A stretch of 64,000 bases of DNA, taken from contig ONFO01000011.1 in assembly GCA_900317155.1 (NCBI GenBank), positions 1-64,000 on the forward strand, read 5' to 3'. Each line of letters starts with the position of its first letter. The first letter of the stretch is position 1. Under the pieces are notes generated by a model. That model was not told the origin of the DNA. It was given only the letters and a program-made list of their open reading frames with translations, and made no database searches. The position numbers and the translations under genes were made by a program. The stretch is from an uncultured Bacteroidales bacterium (GTDB lineage: Bacteria > Bacteroidota > Bacteroidia > Bacteroidales > F082). Shown here in pieces: positions 25,019-33,554 of this stretch.

Positions 25019-25810
25019 TCATTTCACTTCAACAGTTGTGTTGCCTACCATGTTCACAGGGAGACTCATGCCTTGTTCGTTCATGGTCATGGAGATATTG
25101 GACTTGGTGGCGCTTTGAATGATAATACCGGTTTGAGGATCAATGCTTGCAGTGCCGTTATAGGTACCGCTTACATCGTTGTTGCCTTCTGCCGTGCCGC
25201 TGAAGCTCACATCGACACTCTTCTTGGAAATGGCGGTGACGGTGTAAGTCATTTTGGCAGTGATTTCAATTCCGTTGGCATTTTGCGTCTTGTTGGTGTT
25301 CCAGGTACTGCCCACACTCAGTTCTTCTTCTGGAAGTTCAATGATGGCGGCGGCTAATTGGCTCATTTCGATTTCAAGCGAGTCGATGGCAGTGCCCAAT
25401 GCGCTGTAAGATACCATGGTGGGCTTGTTCAAGGCTTTCTCCATTTCTGAGGTCTGCCCGGCCAACATGGGACTGGTCTTTTCTGGATGTTCAGAGTCAT
25501 ACTCTAATTTCATGCCCATTTGTGAGATGGACAACTTTAGGGCCTCGATTTGGGTCTCGAAGGTGGATTTTGCATCGCTTGTTTCTTTCGTGGTGAAAGT
25601 TTGGCGGGTTTCCAGGTTCTGTGACATGTTCATGGTTTGACCTTGCACTTCCATCATCATCATCATGTTTGCTTTTGAAGTGAGGGTATAGGTCTTGTCT
25701 TGTTGCGGACGGAGTCTGAGCGTGACGTTGTCTTTGGCCATGAACGAGAGGGTTGCCAATGCTACGAGAACGAGCATTGCGGGAACGAATTTTCTAATGG
25801 TTTTCTTCAT
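25019..25810 (-). CDS. DUF6263-like exported protein
   Basis: A 263-residue protein with a signal peptide (MKKTIRKFVPAMLVLVALAT). The mature part begins with a basic beta segment (VTLRLRPQQDKTYTL) and contains a Met-rich patch (ANMMMMMEVQGQTMNMSQNL). A long beta-rich region follows with the pattern LPEEELSVGSTW ... MTYTVTAISKKSVDVSFSG ... IDPQTGIIIQSATKSNIS. This outline resembles DUF6263 proteins of Bacteroidota; I am moderately sure. Function unknown. The start is placed at 25810 rather than 25846 because the signal peptide starts there. It has its own promoter and terminator. Confidence 0.75.
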   Translation of the reverse strand: MKKTIRKFVPAMLVLVALATLSFMAKDNVTLRLRPQQDKTYTLTSKANMMMMMEVQGQTMNMSQNLETRQTFTTKETSDAKSTFETQIEALKLSISQMGMKLEYDSEHPEKTSPMLAGQTSEMEKALNKPTMVSYSALGTAIDSLEIEMSQLAAAIIELPEEELSVGSTWNTNKTQNANGIEITAKMTYTVTAISKKSVDVSFSGTAEGNNDVSGTYNGTASIDPQTGIIIQSATKSNISMTMNEQGMSLPVNMVGNTTVEVK

Positions 25811-25861
25811 TTTTATTGATTTTGTTAATGATTGATAAAACTCCAATTATTATTTTGGGTG

Positions 25862-25869
25862 CAAAAATA
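25862..25869 (-). promoter_or_regulatory. -7 promoter box of the DUF6263-like gene
   Basis: The minus strand reads TATTTTTG, 51 bases ahead of the ATG at 25810. Confidence 0.5.
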
Positions 25870-25966
25870 CCAAAAAAATCACATCCGAATGGAAAAGATG
25901 TTGGTTTTGATGATGAGCAGCCATAGAAACCCTCAAATTTTTGACAATGCGCAAACATAACGCAAA

Positions 25967-25994
25967 ACGAGCCGCCCCAATCGGAGCGGCTCGT
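25967..25994 (-). terminator. Terminator of pckA
   Basis: Perfect 9-bp GC-rich stem ACGAGCCGC (25967-25975) / GCGGCTCGT (25986-25994) with a 10-base loop, about 55 bases beyond the pckA stop. Leftward it is followed by TTTTGCGTT. The rightward side has a longer T run, but no gene reads into it from that side. Confidence 0.75.
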
Positions 25995-26047
25995 CTTTCA
26001 TTTTTTTTCTGTGTTTTCTGCTTGAAAAAATCTTTGCGTGAGACCAA

Positions 26048-27679
26048 TCAAAGTTTAGGTCCAGCAGCCACCAAAGCCTTGCCAGCGGCATTGCTAGTGA
26101 ACTTCTCGAAGTTCTTGATGAAGCGTGAGGAGAGGTCTTTGGCTTTCTCTTCCCAAGCGTTCTTGTCGGAGTAGGTGTCGCGCGGGTCGAGGATGTTCGG
26201 GTCGACGCCTGGCAGTGCGGTCGGTACTTCGAAGTTGAAGTATGGGATCATCTTGGTTGGAGCTTTTTCGATGCTACCATCAAGGATGGCGTCGATGATG
26301 CCACGCGTGTCACGGATACTGATGCGCTTGCCCGTGCCGTTCCAGCCGGTATTCACCAAGTAAGCCTTGGCGCCGCTCTGTTCCATGCGTTTTACCAGTT
26401 CCTCTGCGTATTTGGTCGGGTGCAGTTCAAGGAAGGCTTGACCAAAGCAGGCGCTGAAGGTCGGTGTAGGCTCGGTGATGCCGCGCTCGGTGCCAGCCAA
26501 CTTGGCGGTGAAGCCGCTCAGGAAGTAGTACTTGCACTGTTCGGGGGTCAGGATGCTGACAGGAGGCAACACGCCGAAGGCGTCGGCGCTGAGGAAGATG
26601 ACGTTCTTGGCGGCGGGACCAGCCGAGATAGGACGCACGTTCTTCACAATCTTCTCGATGTGCTCGATGGGGTAGGAGACGCGGGTGTTCTCGGTCACGC
26701 TCTTGTCCTTGAAGTCGATCTTGCCGTTGGCATCGACGGTGACATTCTCCAATAGGGCGTTACGCTTGATGGCGTTGTAAATGTCAGGCTCGCTCTCCTT
26801 GTCGAGGTTAATGACCTTGGCATAGCAGCCGCCTTCGAAGTTGAACACGCCTTCGTCGTCCCAGCCGTGCTCGTCGTCGCCGATGAGCAAGCGCTTCGGG
26901 TCGGTCGAAAGGGTGGTCTTACCAGTGCCGCTCAAGCCGAAGAAGATGGCGGTGTTCTCGCCCTTCATGTCGGTGTTGGCGGAGCAGTGCATGGCGGCGA
27001 TGCCTTGCAGCGGCAGGTAGTAGTTCATCATCGAGAACATGCCTTTCTTCATTTCGCCACCGTACCAGGTGTTCAAAATCACTTGCTCACGTGAGCTCAC
27101 ATTAAAGGCCACGCAGGTGTCGCTGTTGAGGCCGAGTTCCTTGTAGTTGTCGACCTTGGCTTTCGAGGCGGTATAAACGGTGAAATTGGGCTTGAAGTCA
27201 GCCAGTTCCTCAGCCGTGGGCTTGATGAACATGTTGAGCACAAAATGGGCTTGCCATGCCACCTCCATGATGAATCGGACGGCCATGCGGGTGTCCTTGT
27301 TGGCGCCGCAGAAGGCATCAACTACATAGAGGTTTTTGCCGCTGAGTTGCTTCTTGGCGAGGTCTTTGACCTTACCCCATACTTCTTCGCTCATCGGGTG
27401 GTTGTCGTTCTTGTAGCCTTCGGTGGTCCACCACACGGTGTCCTTCGACTTGGCATCCATGACGATGTATTTATCCTTGGGCGAACGGCCGGTATAGATG
27501 CCCGTCATCACGTTGACGGCATTGAGTTCGGTCAACACGCCTTTGTCGTAGCCGGTTAGGGCGGGGTCCATCTCGTCCTTAAAGAGTTGCTCGTAACTCG
27601 GATTATAATAAATGTCTTTTGCGCCGGTGATGCCGTAGGAGGCCAACGCGGCTTTGATTTCTTCGATGTTTTTTGCCAT
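26048..27679 (-). CDS. pckA: Phosphoenolpyruvate carboxykinase (ATP)
   Basis: A 543-residue cytoplasmic enzyme interconverting oxaloacetate + ATP and phosphoenolpyruvate + CO2. In fermentative Bacteroidales it often runs in the CO2-fixing direction toward succinate. The kinase-1 P-loop is [19 protein letters not shown]; the metal-binding kinase-2 segment is [20 protein letters not shown]. Substrate-site sequences [11 protein letters not shown] and [20 protein letters not shown] are intact. The start at 27679 ([12 protein letters not shown]) replaces an upstream ATG lying on the promoter side. It is monocistronic with a divergent promoter shared with the adhesin gene. Confidence 0.97.
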   Translation of the reverse strand: MAKNIEEIKAALASYGITGAKDIYYNPSYEQLFKDEMDPALTGYDKGVLTELNAVNVMTGIYTGRSPKDKYIVMDAKSKDTVWWTTEGYKNDNHPMSEEVWGKVKDLAKKQLSGKNLYVVDAFCGANKDTRMAVRFIMEVAWQAHFVLNMFIKPTAEELADFKPNFTVYTASKAKVDNYKELGLNSDTCVAFNVSSREQVILNTWYGGEMKKGMFSMMNYYLPLQGIAAMHCSANTDMKGENTAIFFGLSGTGKTTLSTDPKRLLIGDDEHGWDDEGVFNFEGGCYAKVINLDKESEPDIYNAIKRNALLENVTVDANGKIDFKDKSVTENTRVSYPIEHIEKIVKNVRPISAGPAAKNVIFLSADAFGVLPPVSILTPEQCKYYFLSGFTAKLAGTERGITEPTPTFSACFGQAFLELHPTKYAEELVKRMEQSGAKAYLVNTGWNGTGKRISIRDTRGIIDAILDGSIEKAPTKMIPYFNFEVPTALPGVDPNILDPRDTYSDKNAWEEKAKDLSSRFIKNFEKFTSNAAGKALVAAGPKL

Positions 27680-27706
27680 AATTGTTAGTTTAGTTGAAAT
27701 GATGTG

Positions 27707-27735
27707 CAAAGGTAGCGATTATTTCTTTTTATCAA
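27707..27735 (-). promoter_or_regulatory. Promoter of pckA
   Basis: On the minus strand TTG (27735-27733), 18-base spacer and TACCTTTG (27714-27707). The leader to the ATG at 27679 is about 20 bases. Confidence 0.65.
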
Positions 27736-27774
27736 AGAGGAAAGGGTGTTTTTATTTGGATTTGCGTTAAGATT

Positions 27775-27804
27775 TTGGATTGTCAGGATAAAACCCTACC
27801 TTTG
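27775..27804 (+). promoter_or_regulatory. Promoter of the cleaved-adhesin gene
   Basis: TTG (27775-27777), 19-base spacer, TACCTTTG (27797-27804). It lies 37 bases ahead of the ATG at 27841 and back to back with the pckA promoter. Confidence 0.7.
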
Positions 27805-27840
27805 CAGCCCAATTTAAATTCACATTAATTACATTTCTTT

Positions 27841-30510
27841 ATGCGAAAACACCTTATGCCATTCCTAGCAATGGCACTACTGATGACCGCTTCTTTCGGA
27901 GCGAAAGCCCAACAGGGCATTGAAAACTATGTTTCTGCTTCGGGCTATGTGATTTACCACGCGCCAGGCGTTTATTCTCCCGATGGAGCTTACTATTGGG
28001 ATTTCGAGGAGGACTTTGAAGAAGGCCGCATCCTCGACTGGACCCTCATCGATGCCGACGGCGACAGTCACAATTGGCAACTGCCTGCCACAGGCGGCAT
28101 GGGTCACGGTGGCTCTGATGGTATGTTGGTGTCGTATTCCTACGACAATGCCACTACTTCGCCGCTCACGCCCAACAATTTCATGGTTTCGCCCCGCGTG
28201 ATTGTTCCTGAAAGCGGAGTGATACTTTTTCATGCCAGTGCTATGGACGAGGCTTATCCAGCCGAGCATTTTGGCGTAGCTGTTTCGACGACGGTCAATG
28301 ACAACCCCTCGGCTTTCACCATGCTTCAAGAATGGAATTTGACCGCGAAAGACAACGGAACCCGTCAGGGCAATTGGCATGTATACTCCGTTGACCTTTC
28401 CGCTTATGCAGGTCAGGAGGTTTATCTTGCCATCCGTCATTTCAACTGTACCGACAAGTTCGCCATTTGCATTGACAATGTTTTCATCGGAAACGTCAAC
28501 GCCGGTTTCTTAATCGGTAGCGATATTGTTCTTGATGGTCAAGTTGTGGCAGAGAACCATTTTGGCACTAGTTATTTGCTGAATACCAACGGTTTTGCGG
28601 ATGGCTCGACTCACACGACCACCATTCGTGCTTATTATGAGAATGGCGCGATGATTGAGAACGAATACGCTTGGACCTATCGCACGCCCGACCATTTTCA
28701 AGGTTCGCCCAATGGACTCCAGGCACAAAGCGACGGCTCAACGGTTCAACTTTCATGGACATTGCCAACGATGTCGGCTCCTTTTCCACTCGATGAATTG
28801 TATTACGACTTCGCCGACAGCACCTTGATGGATCTCACTCTCATTGACGCCAACAACGATGGGCAGAACTTCCGCGTGTATCCTTGGAGTGGCTACGGAG
28901 GTGGTATCGGCTTGCGCTCCTTCTCATGGATGTCTGGTCCTGGTCCACTCAATCCCGACAATTACATTGTTACTCCTCGTTTGACAGCCACAGCAGAAGC
29001 CCGCATCTCCTTTATGGCCTGCGATGCCGACATGCCTGGCATAGCGCCTGACCCAGAGCATTTCGGCGTAGCCGTTTCTACTTCGGGCAATTCCAATCCC
29101 GCCGATTTCACTATGATTCAGGAATGGAACAGCACTGGCTCCTACACCGAGTATTCTGTCGACCTTTCTGCCTATGCCGGACAACAGATTTACATCGCTA
29201 TCCGTCACTTCAACACGACGGGCGAAACCTATTACCTCTGCGTCGACGACATCAAGGTGACAGGTGTAGAGGCTGAGGTGATGCGCCCTGCCATTGGCGC
29301 CCTGGTCTATGCAGATGATGAGTTGATAGCCACTCTCAATCATGGGGAGAACTCTTTCACCCACGAGGTGAACCGCTATACCTCTAATTATTGCATCCGT
29401 ATCATCCAAGATGGCAGCAGGGAGACAGGTGACTATTATGCCCTTGCCGAGCCTCAATGTGCCGAAGCTGAGTTGGATTGTGTGGCACCGAAAAACCTTA
29501 GAGCGGAGGAATTGGGTGACAAAGTGAGGATTTCGTGGGAACGCGAGATATACACTGGTTTTGAAGAAGACCCACAAGGCTGGACCTTCCTCGATGCCGA
29601 TGGCGATGGACAGATCTTTGGCATCTATAATGGTGGCGGTATGAACTCGGATGGCTCGGTGAACACGACCAACACCAATGCCTCACTGAGTTCGTTTTCT
29701 TATATGAATGGCTTGGGCTCGCTTCGCCCTGACAACTATGCCTTCATGCCCAAAATCAAGGTGATGGAGAATGCCTCGATGACGTTTTATGCTTCGGGTT
29801 ATGATCCTTCATATCCTACTGAACATTTTGGAGTGGCCGTAGCTTCTAGTGACGGTATGAACATTGCAACCATTGCCGAATGGGATTCCGGCTACCCATA
29901 TCACGCCTATTCTGTTGACCTATCGGCATACGAAGGACAGGAGATTTACCTTGGTTTCCGTCATTTCACCCAGGTGTCGAATTATTCTTTGGTGATTGAC
30001 AATATCACTGTCACGAATGTGGTTTGGTCGGGCACGACGAGCCAAACATACGGCTACTATGTCTATCGTTCCGTTGATGGCCAGAATTATGATTTGATTG
30101 GCATTGCCACTGGAACGGACATGCATTTTGATGACAATGATACCAGTGCTGAGACCTATTATTATCAGGTGACGGCTATCAATACAATTGTAGGCGGGGT
30201 ATGTGAATCGGTACCAGCCATGTCTGTGGACGGTATTCATGACTATGTCACTGCTCATACAGATGGCGTGAACGAGATGCAAAAGGACGTCAATGTTTAT
30301 CCAAATCCTGCTTATGATCAGGTTACCATTGAAGCAGAAGGCCTGAATCACATCACCTTAATTAATACGCTTGGCCAAATCATTTACGACGCTTCTGTGG
30401 ATGGCGAAGTGGTGAACATCAGTCTTGCGGATGTTGAGGAGGGAATATACTTGGTTCGCATCAGTACCAGAAACGGTGTTAGCGTGAGACAGATTTCTGT
30501 GGTGAAATAA
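27841..30510 (+). CDS. T9SS-exported protein with three cleaved-adhesin modules
   Basis: An 889-residue secreted protein with a signal peptide (LAMALLMTASFGAKAQ). It has three homologous modules at about 50-225, 325-480 and 585-740. Each contains an opening DxDGD turn, then YPAEHFGVAVS-type and YSVDLSAYAGQEVYLAIRHF-type segments, matching the cleaved-adhesin (jelly-roll) domain of gingipains and haemagglutinins. Fibronectin-like segments link them (ENEYAWTYRTPDHFQGSP; VAPKNLRAEELGDKVRISWE). The C-terminal 75 residues are a T9SS type-A sorting domain (VYPNPAYDQVTIEAEG ... GIYLVRISTRNG). It probably binds matrix, host or polysaccharide at the cell surface; no catalytic domain is seen. Confidence 0.92.
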   Translation: MRKHLMPFLAMALLMTASFGAKAQQGIENYVSASGYVIYHAPGVYSPDGAYYWDFEEDFEEGRILDWTLIDADGDSHNWQLPATGGMGHGGSDGMLVSYSYDNATTSPLTPNNFMVSPRVIVPESGVILFHASAMDEAYPAEHFGVAVSTTVNDNPSAFTMLQEWNLTAKDNGTRQGNWHVYSVDLSAYAGQEVYLAIRHFNCTDKFAICIDNVFIGNVNAGFLIGSDIVLDGQVVAENHFGTSYLLNTNGFADGSTHTTTIRAYYENGAMIENEYAWTYRTPDHFQGSPNGLQAQSDGSTVQLSWTLPTMSAPFPLDELYYDFADSTLMDLTLIDANNDGQNFRVYPWSGYGGGIGLRSFSWMSGPGPLNPDNYIVTPRLTATAEARISFMACDADMPGIAPDPEHFGVAVSTSGNSNPADFTMIQEWNSTGSYTEYSVDLSAYAGQQIYIAIRHFNTTGETYYLCVDDIKVTGVEAEVMRPAIGALVYADDELIATLNHGENSFTHEVNRYTSNYCIRIIQDGSRETGDYYALAEPQCAEAELDCVAPKNLRAEELGDKVRISWEREIYTGFEEDPQGWTFLDADGDGQIFGIYNGGGMNSDGSVNTTNTNASLSSFSYMNGLGSLRPDNYAFMPKIKVMENASMTFYASGYDPSYPTEHFGVAVASSDGMNIATIAEWDSGYPYHAYSVDLSAYEGQEIYLGFRHFTQVSNYSLVIDNITVTNVVWSGTTSQTYGYYVYRSVDGQNYDLIGIATGTDMHFDDNDTSAETYYYQVTAINTIVGGVCESVPAMSVDGIHDYVTAHTDGVNEMQKDVNVYPNPAYDQVTIEAEGLNHITLINTLGQIIYDASVDGEVVNISLADVEEGIYLVRISTRNGVSVRQISVVK

Positions 30511-30534
30511 TCAGAGAAATCATAAATTTGATGG

Positions 30535-30556
30535 GGGCTGGCCTTTGTGCTGGCCC
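30535..30556 (+). terminator. Probable terminator of the cleaved-adhesin gene
   Basis: Stem 30535-30542 / 30549-30556 with two G-U pairs and a 6-base loop, followed by TTGTTTTATTT. The G-U pairs make it work only for the rightward transcript. It overlaps the 3' side of the convergent regulator gene's terminator zone. Confidence 0.55.
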
Positions 30557-30561
30557 TTGTT

Positions 30562-31155
30562 TTATTTGTAGACCTCGTTCTCGTCAATCAGATTGTTCAA
30601 CAATGCATACACCGTGAGTCCTGACACCGATTTGATACCGGTCTTGCGCGTGATGTTCTTGCGGTGCGAGATGACGGTGTGGATGGAGATGTTCATCTGG
30701 TCAGCTATCTCTTTGTTCATCATGCCTTTGGCTACTGCCACCAACACATCGATTTCGCGCTTCGAGAGTTCCACATCTTCGGTTTTTTCCTGTTTGTCGT
30801 TGTCTTGGGCAAACTGTTTCATCTTGGCAATGACTTTTTGCTTCGGGTCGTTGATTTCGATAACGCCGTTGTATGATTTCAATGCGGGAAGCTCGATGTA
30901 AGTGGTTACTAGAGCGATGATTGTGAATTGCGGATACTCCTTGATGAGTTGTTGAGGCAGGTAACGGTCGCTGAAACCAAGGAGGTTAGGATTGATGATG
31001 AGTGTGTTGGCGTCGGTTGCGAGGATTTTCTCAGAGAGGCTTTCAGGAGTGTCTAAGCGAGCTACGACATCGAAACCGTCCATGCCTTGAATGATTTCGT
31101 AAAGCCCTGTGGTGATGATTTCCGAGGCTTCACAGATGATGACTCGGTTACTCAT
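30562..31155 (-). CDS. LuxR-type regulator with a degenerate receiver domain
   Basis: A 197-residue protein. Residues about 1-115 have a receiver-like fold (RVIICEASEIITTGLYEIIQ), but the key positions are altered. The acidic pair is replaced by E-A-S-E, the phospho-acceptor position reads IINPNLL (Asn for Asp), and the conserved Lys region reads GVIEIND. Residues about 130-195 are a LuxR/GerE HTH (LSKREIDVLVAVAKGMMNKE, then IADQMNISIHTVISHRKNI). It probably acts without phosphorylation. It is translationally coupled (ATGA) to the upstream hemerythrin gene, suggesting that protein is its partner or sensor (inference). Confidence 0.88.
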   Translation of the reverse strand: MSNRVIICEASEIITTGLYEIIQGMDGFDVVARLDTPESLSEKILATDANTLIINPNLLGFSDRYLPQQLIKEYPQFTIIALVTTYIELPALKSYNGVIEINDPKQKVIAKMKQFAQDNDKQEKTEDVELSKREIDVLVAVAKGMMNKEIADQMNISIHTVISHRKNITRKTGIKSVSGLTVYALLNNLIDENEVYK

Positions 31156-31847
31156 GGCTTGGCTTTTTCAAGGGTTTCAACATAGGGGATAAGTATCTGA
31201 TCTTCAATAAGTGAGTGACTGATAAGGTCGGAAGAGAGCTCGATGATATCGGCAGAGATTTCGACGCGTTCTTTAGGAAGGATGTCACTTGGAAGATATT
31301 TGATAAGGATGTTCATCATGTCCTCTAACGTGTCCTCAATATTGCTGTGGTTGTTACGAAACTGTTCGATACTGAAATTGGTCGAGGTCTGCCCTTTGCG
31401 CAGTGCCTCGATGTAAGGGAAAACCTCTTCCTCTTCGTATTTGAAATGCCTTTCCACCTCTTGCTTATATTCGGTGTAGAAGTGGCTGAGCATGTTGCCG
31501 TATTTCGCCCCACCTGCGTCAATGATGTGTTGCAAATGCTCCTCAATGTGGGGGAAACGTTCGTCGAGGTAATACTTGTGTGATGCAAGAAGATAAGGTA
31601 GGAGACCATCCATGTTGATGGCTTCTATGTCCTTAGGAAGGATAGTGACTTTTTCATTGGTGTAAATTCGGCAGATGAGGAGGAAAAGCCTAGTATCGAC
31701 ACTATTGGCTTGGCACACTTCAGTTACACTGTGGTCACCAAATCCGAGTTGGATGCCAAAGCGGGGCAGGAGGGGCAACAGCTTTGGGTTGGTTGCAATC
31801 AGTTCATAGAGTTTTGACTTCTCTGAATAGTTTAGGATGGTGTTCAT
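31152..31847 (-). CDS. Hemerythrin-domain protein, RIC/ScdA-like
   Basis: A 231-residue protein. The first 75 residues resemble the ScdA/DUF542 N-terminal domain (LYELIATNPKLLPLLPRFGI) but lack its paired cysteines, having only CQANSVD. Residues about 85-225 are a hemerythrin four-helix bundle with candidate diiron ligands in ASHKYYLDERFPHIEEHL, HFKYEEEEVFPYI, NNHSNIEDTL and HSLIEDQILIPYV. RIC-type proteins repair iron-sulfur clusters or respond to nitric oxide; other hemerythrins sense oxygen. It is coupled to the LuxR-type gene by an ATGA overlap. The promoter box directly abuts the rpsP terminator. Confidence 0.88.
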   Translation of the reverse strand: MNTILNYSEKSKLYELIATNPKLLPLLPRFGIQLGFGDHSVTEVCQANSVDTRLFLLICRIYTNEKVTILPKDIEAINMDGLLPYLLASHKYYLDERFPHIEEHLQHIIDAGGAKYGNMLSHFYTEYKQEVERHFKYEEEEVFPYIEALRKGQTSTNFSIEQFRNNHSNIEDTLEDMMNILIKYLPSDILPKERVEISADIIELSSDLISHSLIEDQILIPYVETLEKAKP

Positions 31848-31869
31848 ATTTCAATTGTTTTTCAATCGG

Positions 31870-31877
31870 CAAAAATA
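31870..31877 (-). promoter_or_regulatory. -7 box of the hemerythrin-LuxR operon
   Basis: The minus strand reads TATTTTTG, 23 bases ahead of the ATG at 31847. The expected -33 region falls inside the rpsP terminator stem and has no TTG. Confidence 0.55.
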
Positions 31878-31903
31878 AAAAAACCGCCCGAAATGGAGCG
31901 GTT
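31877..31903 (-). terminator. rpsP terminator
   Basis: On the minus strand AAACCGCTCC, loop ATTTC, GGGCGGTTT then a run of T. It lies 24 bases past the rpsP stop. Its T run ends where the hemerythrin -7 box begins. Confidence 0.8.
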
Positions 31904-31926
31904 TTCTTTTTTCTGAAATATTCCGA

Positions 31927-32499
31927 TTAGGCTTCGGCAGGAGCTTCAGCTTCGGCGGCCGGGGCTTCCTCAGCGGGAGCTTCCTCGGCAGCAGCCTCAG
32001 CGGCGGCTTCGGCTTCAGCAGCCTTCTTGGCTTCCATTTCAGCGAGTCTCTTCTTAGCGAGCTCGGCGGCGCGGGCCTCGTTGACTTGCTTCTCGGCTTC
32101 CAGACGGGTCTTCTTCTCGCCACGGGCCTTCTCTTCGTCAGCCTTCACGATGTTGGCGTTGCGGGCTTCCTTCTCCTTCATCCAGTTCTGGAACTTGATT
32201 TCAGCTTGCTCTTCAGTCATAGCGCCTTTCTGGACACCACGCATCAGATGATACTTCATCATGACGCCGGTCTTGCTGAGCAGCGAACGAGCAGTGTCGG
32301 TGGGCTGAGCGCCAACGCTGTACCAATACAGGGCTCTGTCAAACTTGATGTTGATCTGAGCGGGGTTGGTGAGCGGGTTGTAGGTGCCTAATTTCTCAAT
32401 GAATTTACCATCACGTGGCGAGCGAGAGTCGGCAACTACGATGTGATAGAAGGGTTGACCCTTCTTGCCATGTCTTTGCAATCTAATTTTTGCAGGCAT
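31927..32499 (-). CDS. rpsP: 30S ribosomal protein S16
   Basis: A 190-residue S16. The conserved core is residues 1-85 ([59 protein letters not shown]). The rest is a Lys/Glu helix followed by a low-complexity Ala/Glu/Pro tail ([20 protein letters not shown]). Extended S16 proteins of about 180 residues are known in Bacteroides, so the tail is typical of the group. It is transcribed alone here rather than with rimM and trmD. It has a strong promoter resembling the rRNA-like promoter at the left edge. Confidence 0.96.
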   Translation of the reverse strand: MPAKIRLQRHGKKGQPFYHIVVADSRSPRDGKFIEKLGTYNPLTNPAQINIKFDRALYWYSVGAQPTDTARSLLSKTGVMMKYHLMRGVQKGAMTEEQAEIKFQNWMKEKEARNANIVKADEEKARGEKKTRLEAEKQVNEARAAELAKKRLAEMEAKKAAEAEAAAEAAAEEAPAEEAPAAEAEAPAEA

Positions 32500-32560
32500 A
32501 ATTTAATGTTTTAAGTTGATTTTTAATGAATTAACTAAAACCTACCCGAGGTTTCGGCTG

Positions 32561-32590
32561 CAAAAGTACAACTTTTTATCGGACTGGCAA
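32561..32590 (-). promoter_or_regulatory. Promoter of rpsP
   Basis: On the minus strand TTG (32590-32588), 19-base spacer and TACTTTTG (32568-32561). The leader to the ATG at 32499 is about 55 bases. Confidence 0.8.
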
Positions 32591-32644
32591 TCAGGTCGGA
32601 AAAATTTTTCTTTTTCCCCGTTTCGTAAATCGCCCGACAATGCC

Positions 32645-32652
32645 TAATTTTG
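32645..32652 (+). promoter_or_regulatory. -7 box of the EamA transporter gene
   Basis: TAATTTTG lies 16 bases ahead of the ATG at 32668. It covers an upstream TTG codon (32650) that would otherwise extend the frame, so it decides the start. Confidence 0.6.
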
Positions 32653-32667
32653 CCGCCGTTTTTGAGT

Positions 32668-33552
32668 ATGGAAAAAAAGAATACACTTCATTGGGGTTAT
32701 ATAGCGGGCATCGTCTCGGGCATCACCTACGGCATGAACCCGCTCTTTGGCGTGCCTGTCATCAACAAGGGCTTGGATGTCAACTCTTTATTGTTTTATC
32801 GTTATGGTGTGGCCACGTTGTTGATGTTGGCTTATATGCTCTTTGCGAAACGGCAGATTCGCATTACCTGGAAGCAGTTCGGACTGATGACCATCCTCGG
32901 TATTTTGTTCACGGGATGCAGCATCACTTTGTTTGAGGCCTATAAATACATTCCGTCTGGTATTGCCACGAGTATCCTTTATGTTTATCCCATCATGGTC
33001 GCGCTGATTATGATGTTTTTCGGACAGTTCCCTAGTTGGAAGACATGGATTTCCATTTTTGCGGGCGTGGCGGGCGCCATTTTGCTTTCGCTTAAAGGTG
33101 GGGGTGGCTTTATCGACTGGCGCGGCATCGCCCTCGTGGTGGCCTCGGGATTGTGCTATACCTTATTTATTGTCATCGTCAACTTGAGCAAGCAAGTCAA
33201 AGCGATTCCTAACCTCACCTTGACTTTCTATTGCTTCTTGATAGGCTCGGTGATGTTGTTTGCCTTGTCGGGTTTTGGCGTGCATCTCAATGCCGTTCCC
33301 GATGCGGTCAGTTGGCTGAATGTCTTGGGTTTGGCGATTTTGCCTACGGCTATTGCCACTATCACCTTGGCGGCTTCAAGCAAGGCTGTTGGTGCCACCA
33401 AGACCTCCATCCTCGGCATCCTTGAACCCTTGACGGCCATTGTTATTGGCACAATTGTCTTCCACGAGGCCTTCACGCTCAATGTCGCCCTCGGCGTCGC
33501 GCTGATTCTTTTCGCAATCCTGTTTATGATCTTGACGGAAAAGAAAGCTTGA
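32668..33552 (+). CDS. EamA/DMT-family transporter
   Basis: A 294-residue inner-membrane protein with about ten transmembrane segments in two EamA halves: first half YIAGIVSGITYGMNPLFGVP ... FTGCSITLFEAYKYIPSGIA; second half WRGIALVVASGLCYTLFIVI ... TKTSILGILEPLTAIVIGTI. It belongs to the drug/metabolite transporter superfamily, which exports amino acids, purines or metabolites. The substrate cannot be read from sequence. It stands alone and converges with the next gene, with only 2 bases between the two stop codons. Confidence 0.9.
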   Translation: MEKKNTLHWGYIAGIVSGITYGMNPLFGVPVINKGLDVNSLLFYRYGVATLLMLAYMLFAKRQIRITWKQFGLMTILGILFTGCSITLFEAYKYIPSGIATSILYVYPIMVALIMMFFGQFPSWKTWISIFAGVAGAILLSLKGGGGFIDWRGIALVVASGLCYTLFIVIVNLSKQVKAIPNLTLTFYCFLIGSVMLFALSGFGVHLNAVPDAVSWLNVLGLAILPTAIATITLAASSKAVGATKTSILGILEPLTAIVIGTIVFHEAFTLNVALGVALILFAILFMILTEKKA

Positions 33553-33554
33553 CC

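Noticed and set aside
23678-27679. Polysaccharide utilisation locus around GH27
   Set aside because: No SusC/SusD, sensor or other glycan enzymes adjoin; the neighbours are a DUF6263-like protein and pckA.
32650-32667. Upstream TTG start for the EamA gene
   Set aside because: It overlaps the -7 promoter box at 32645-32652.
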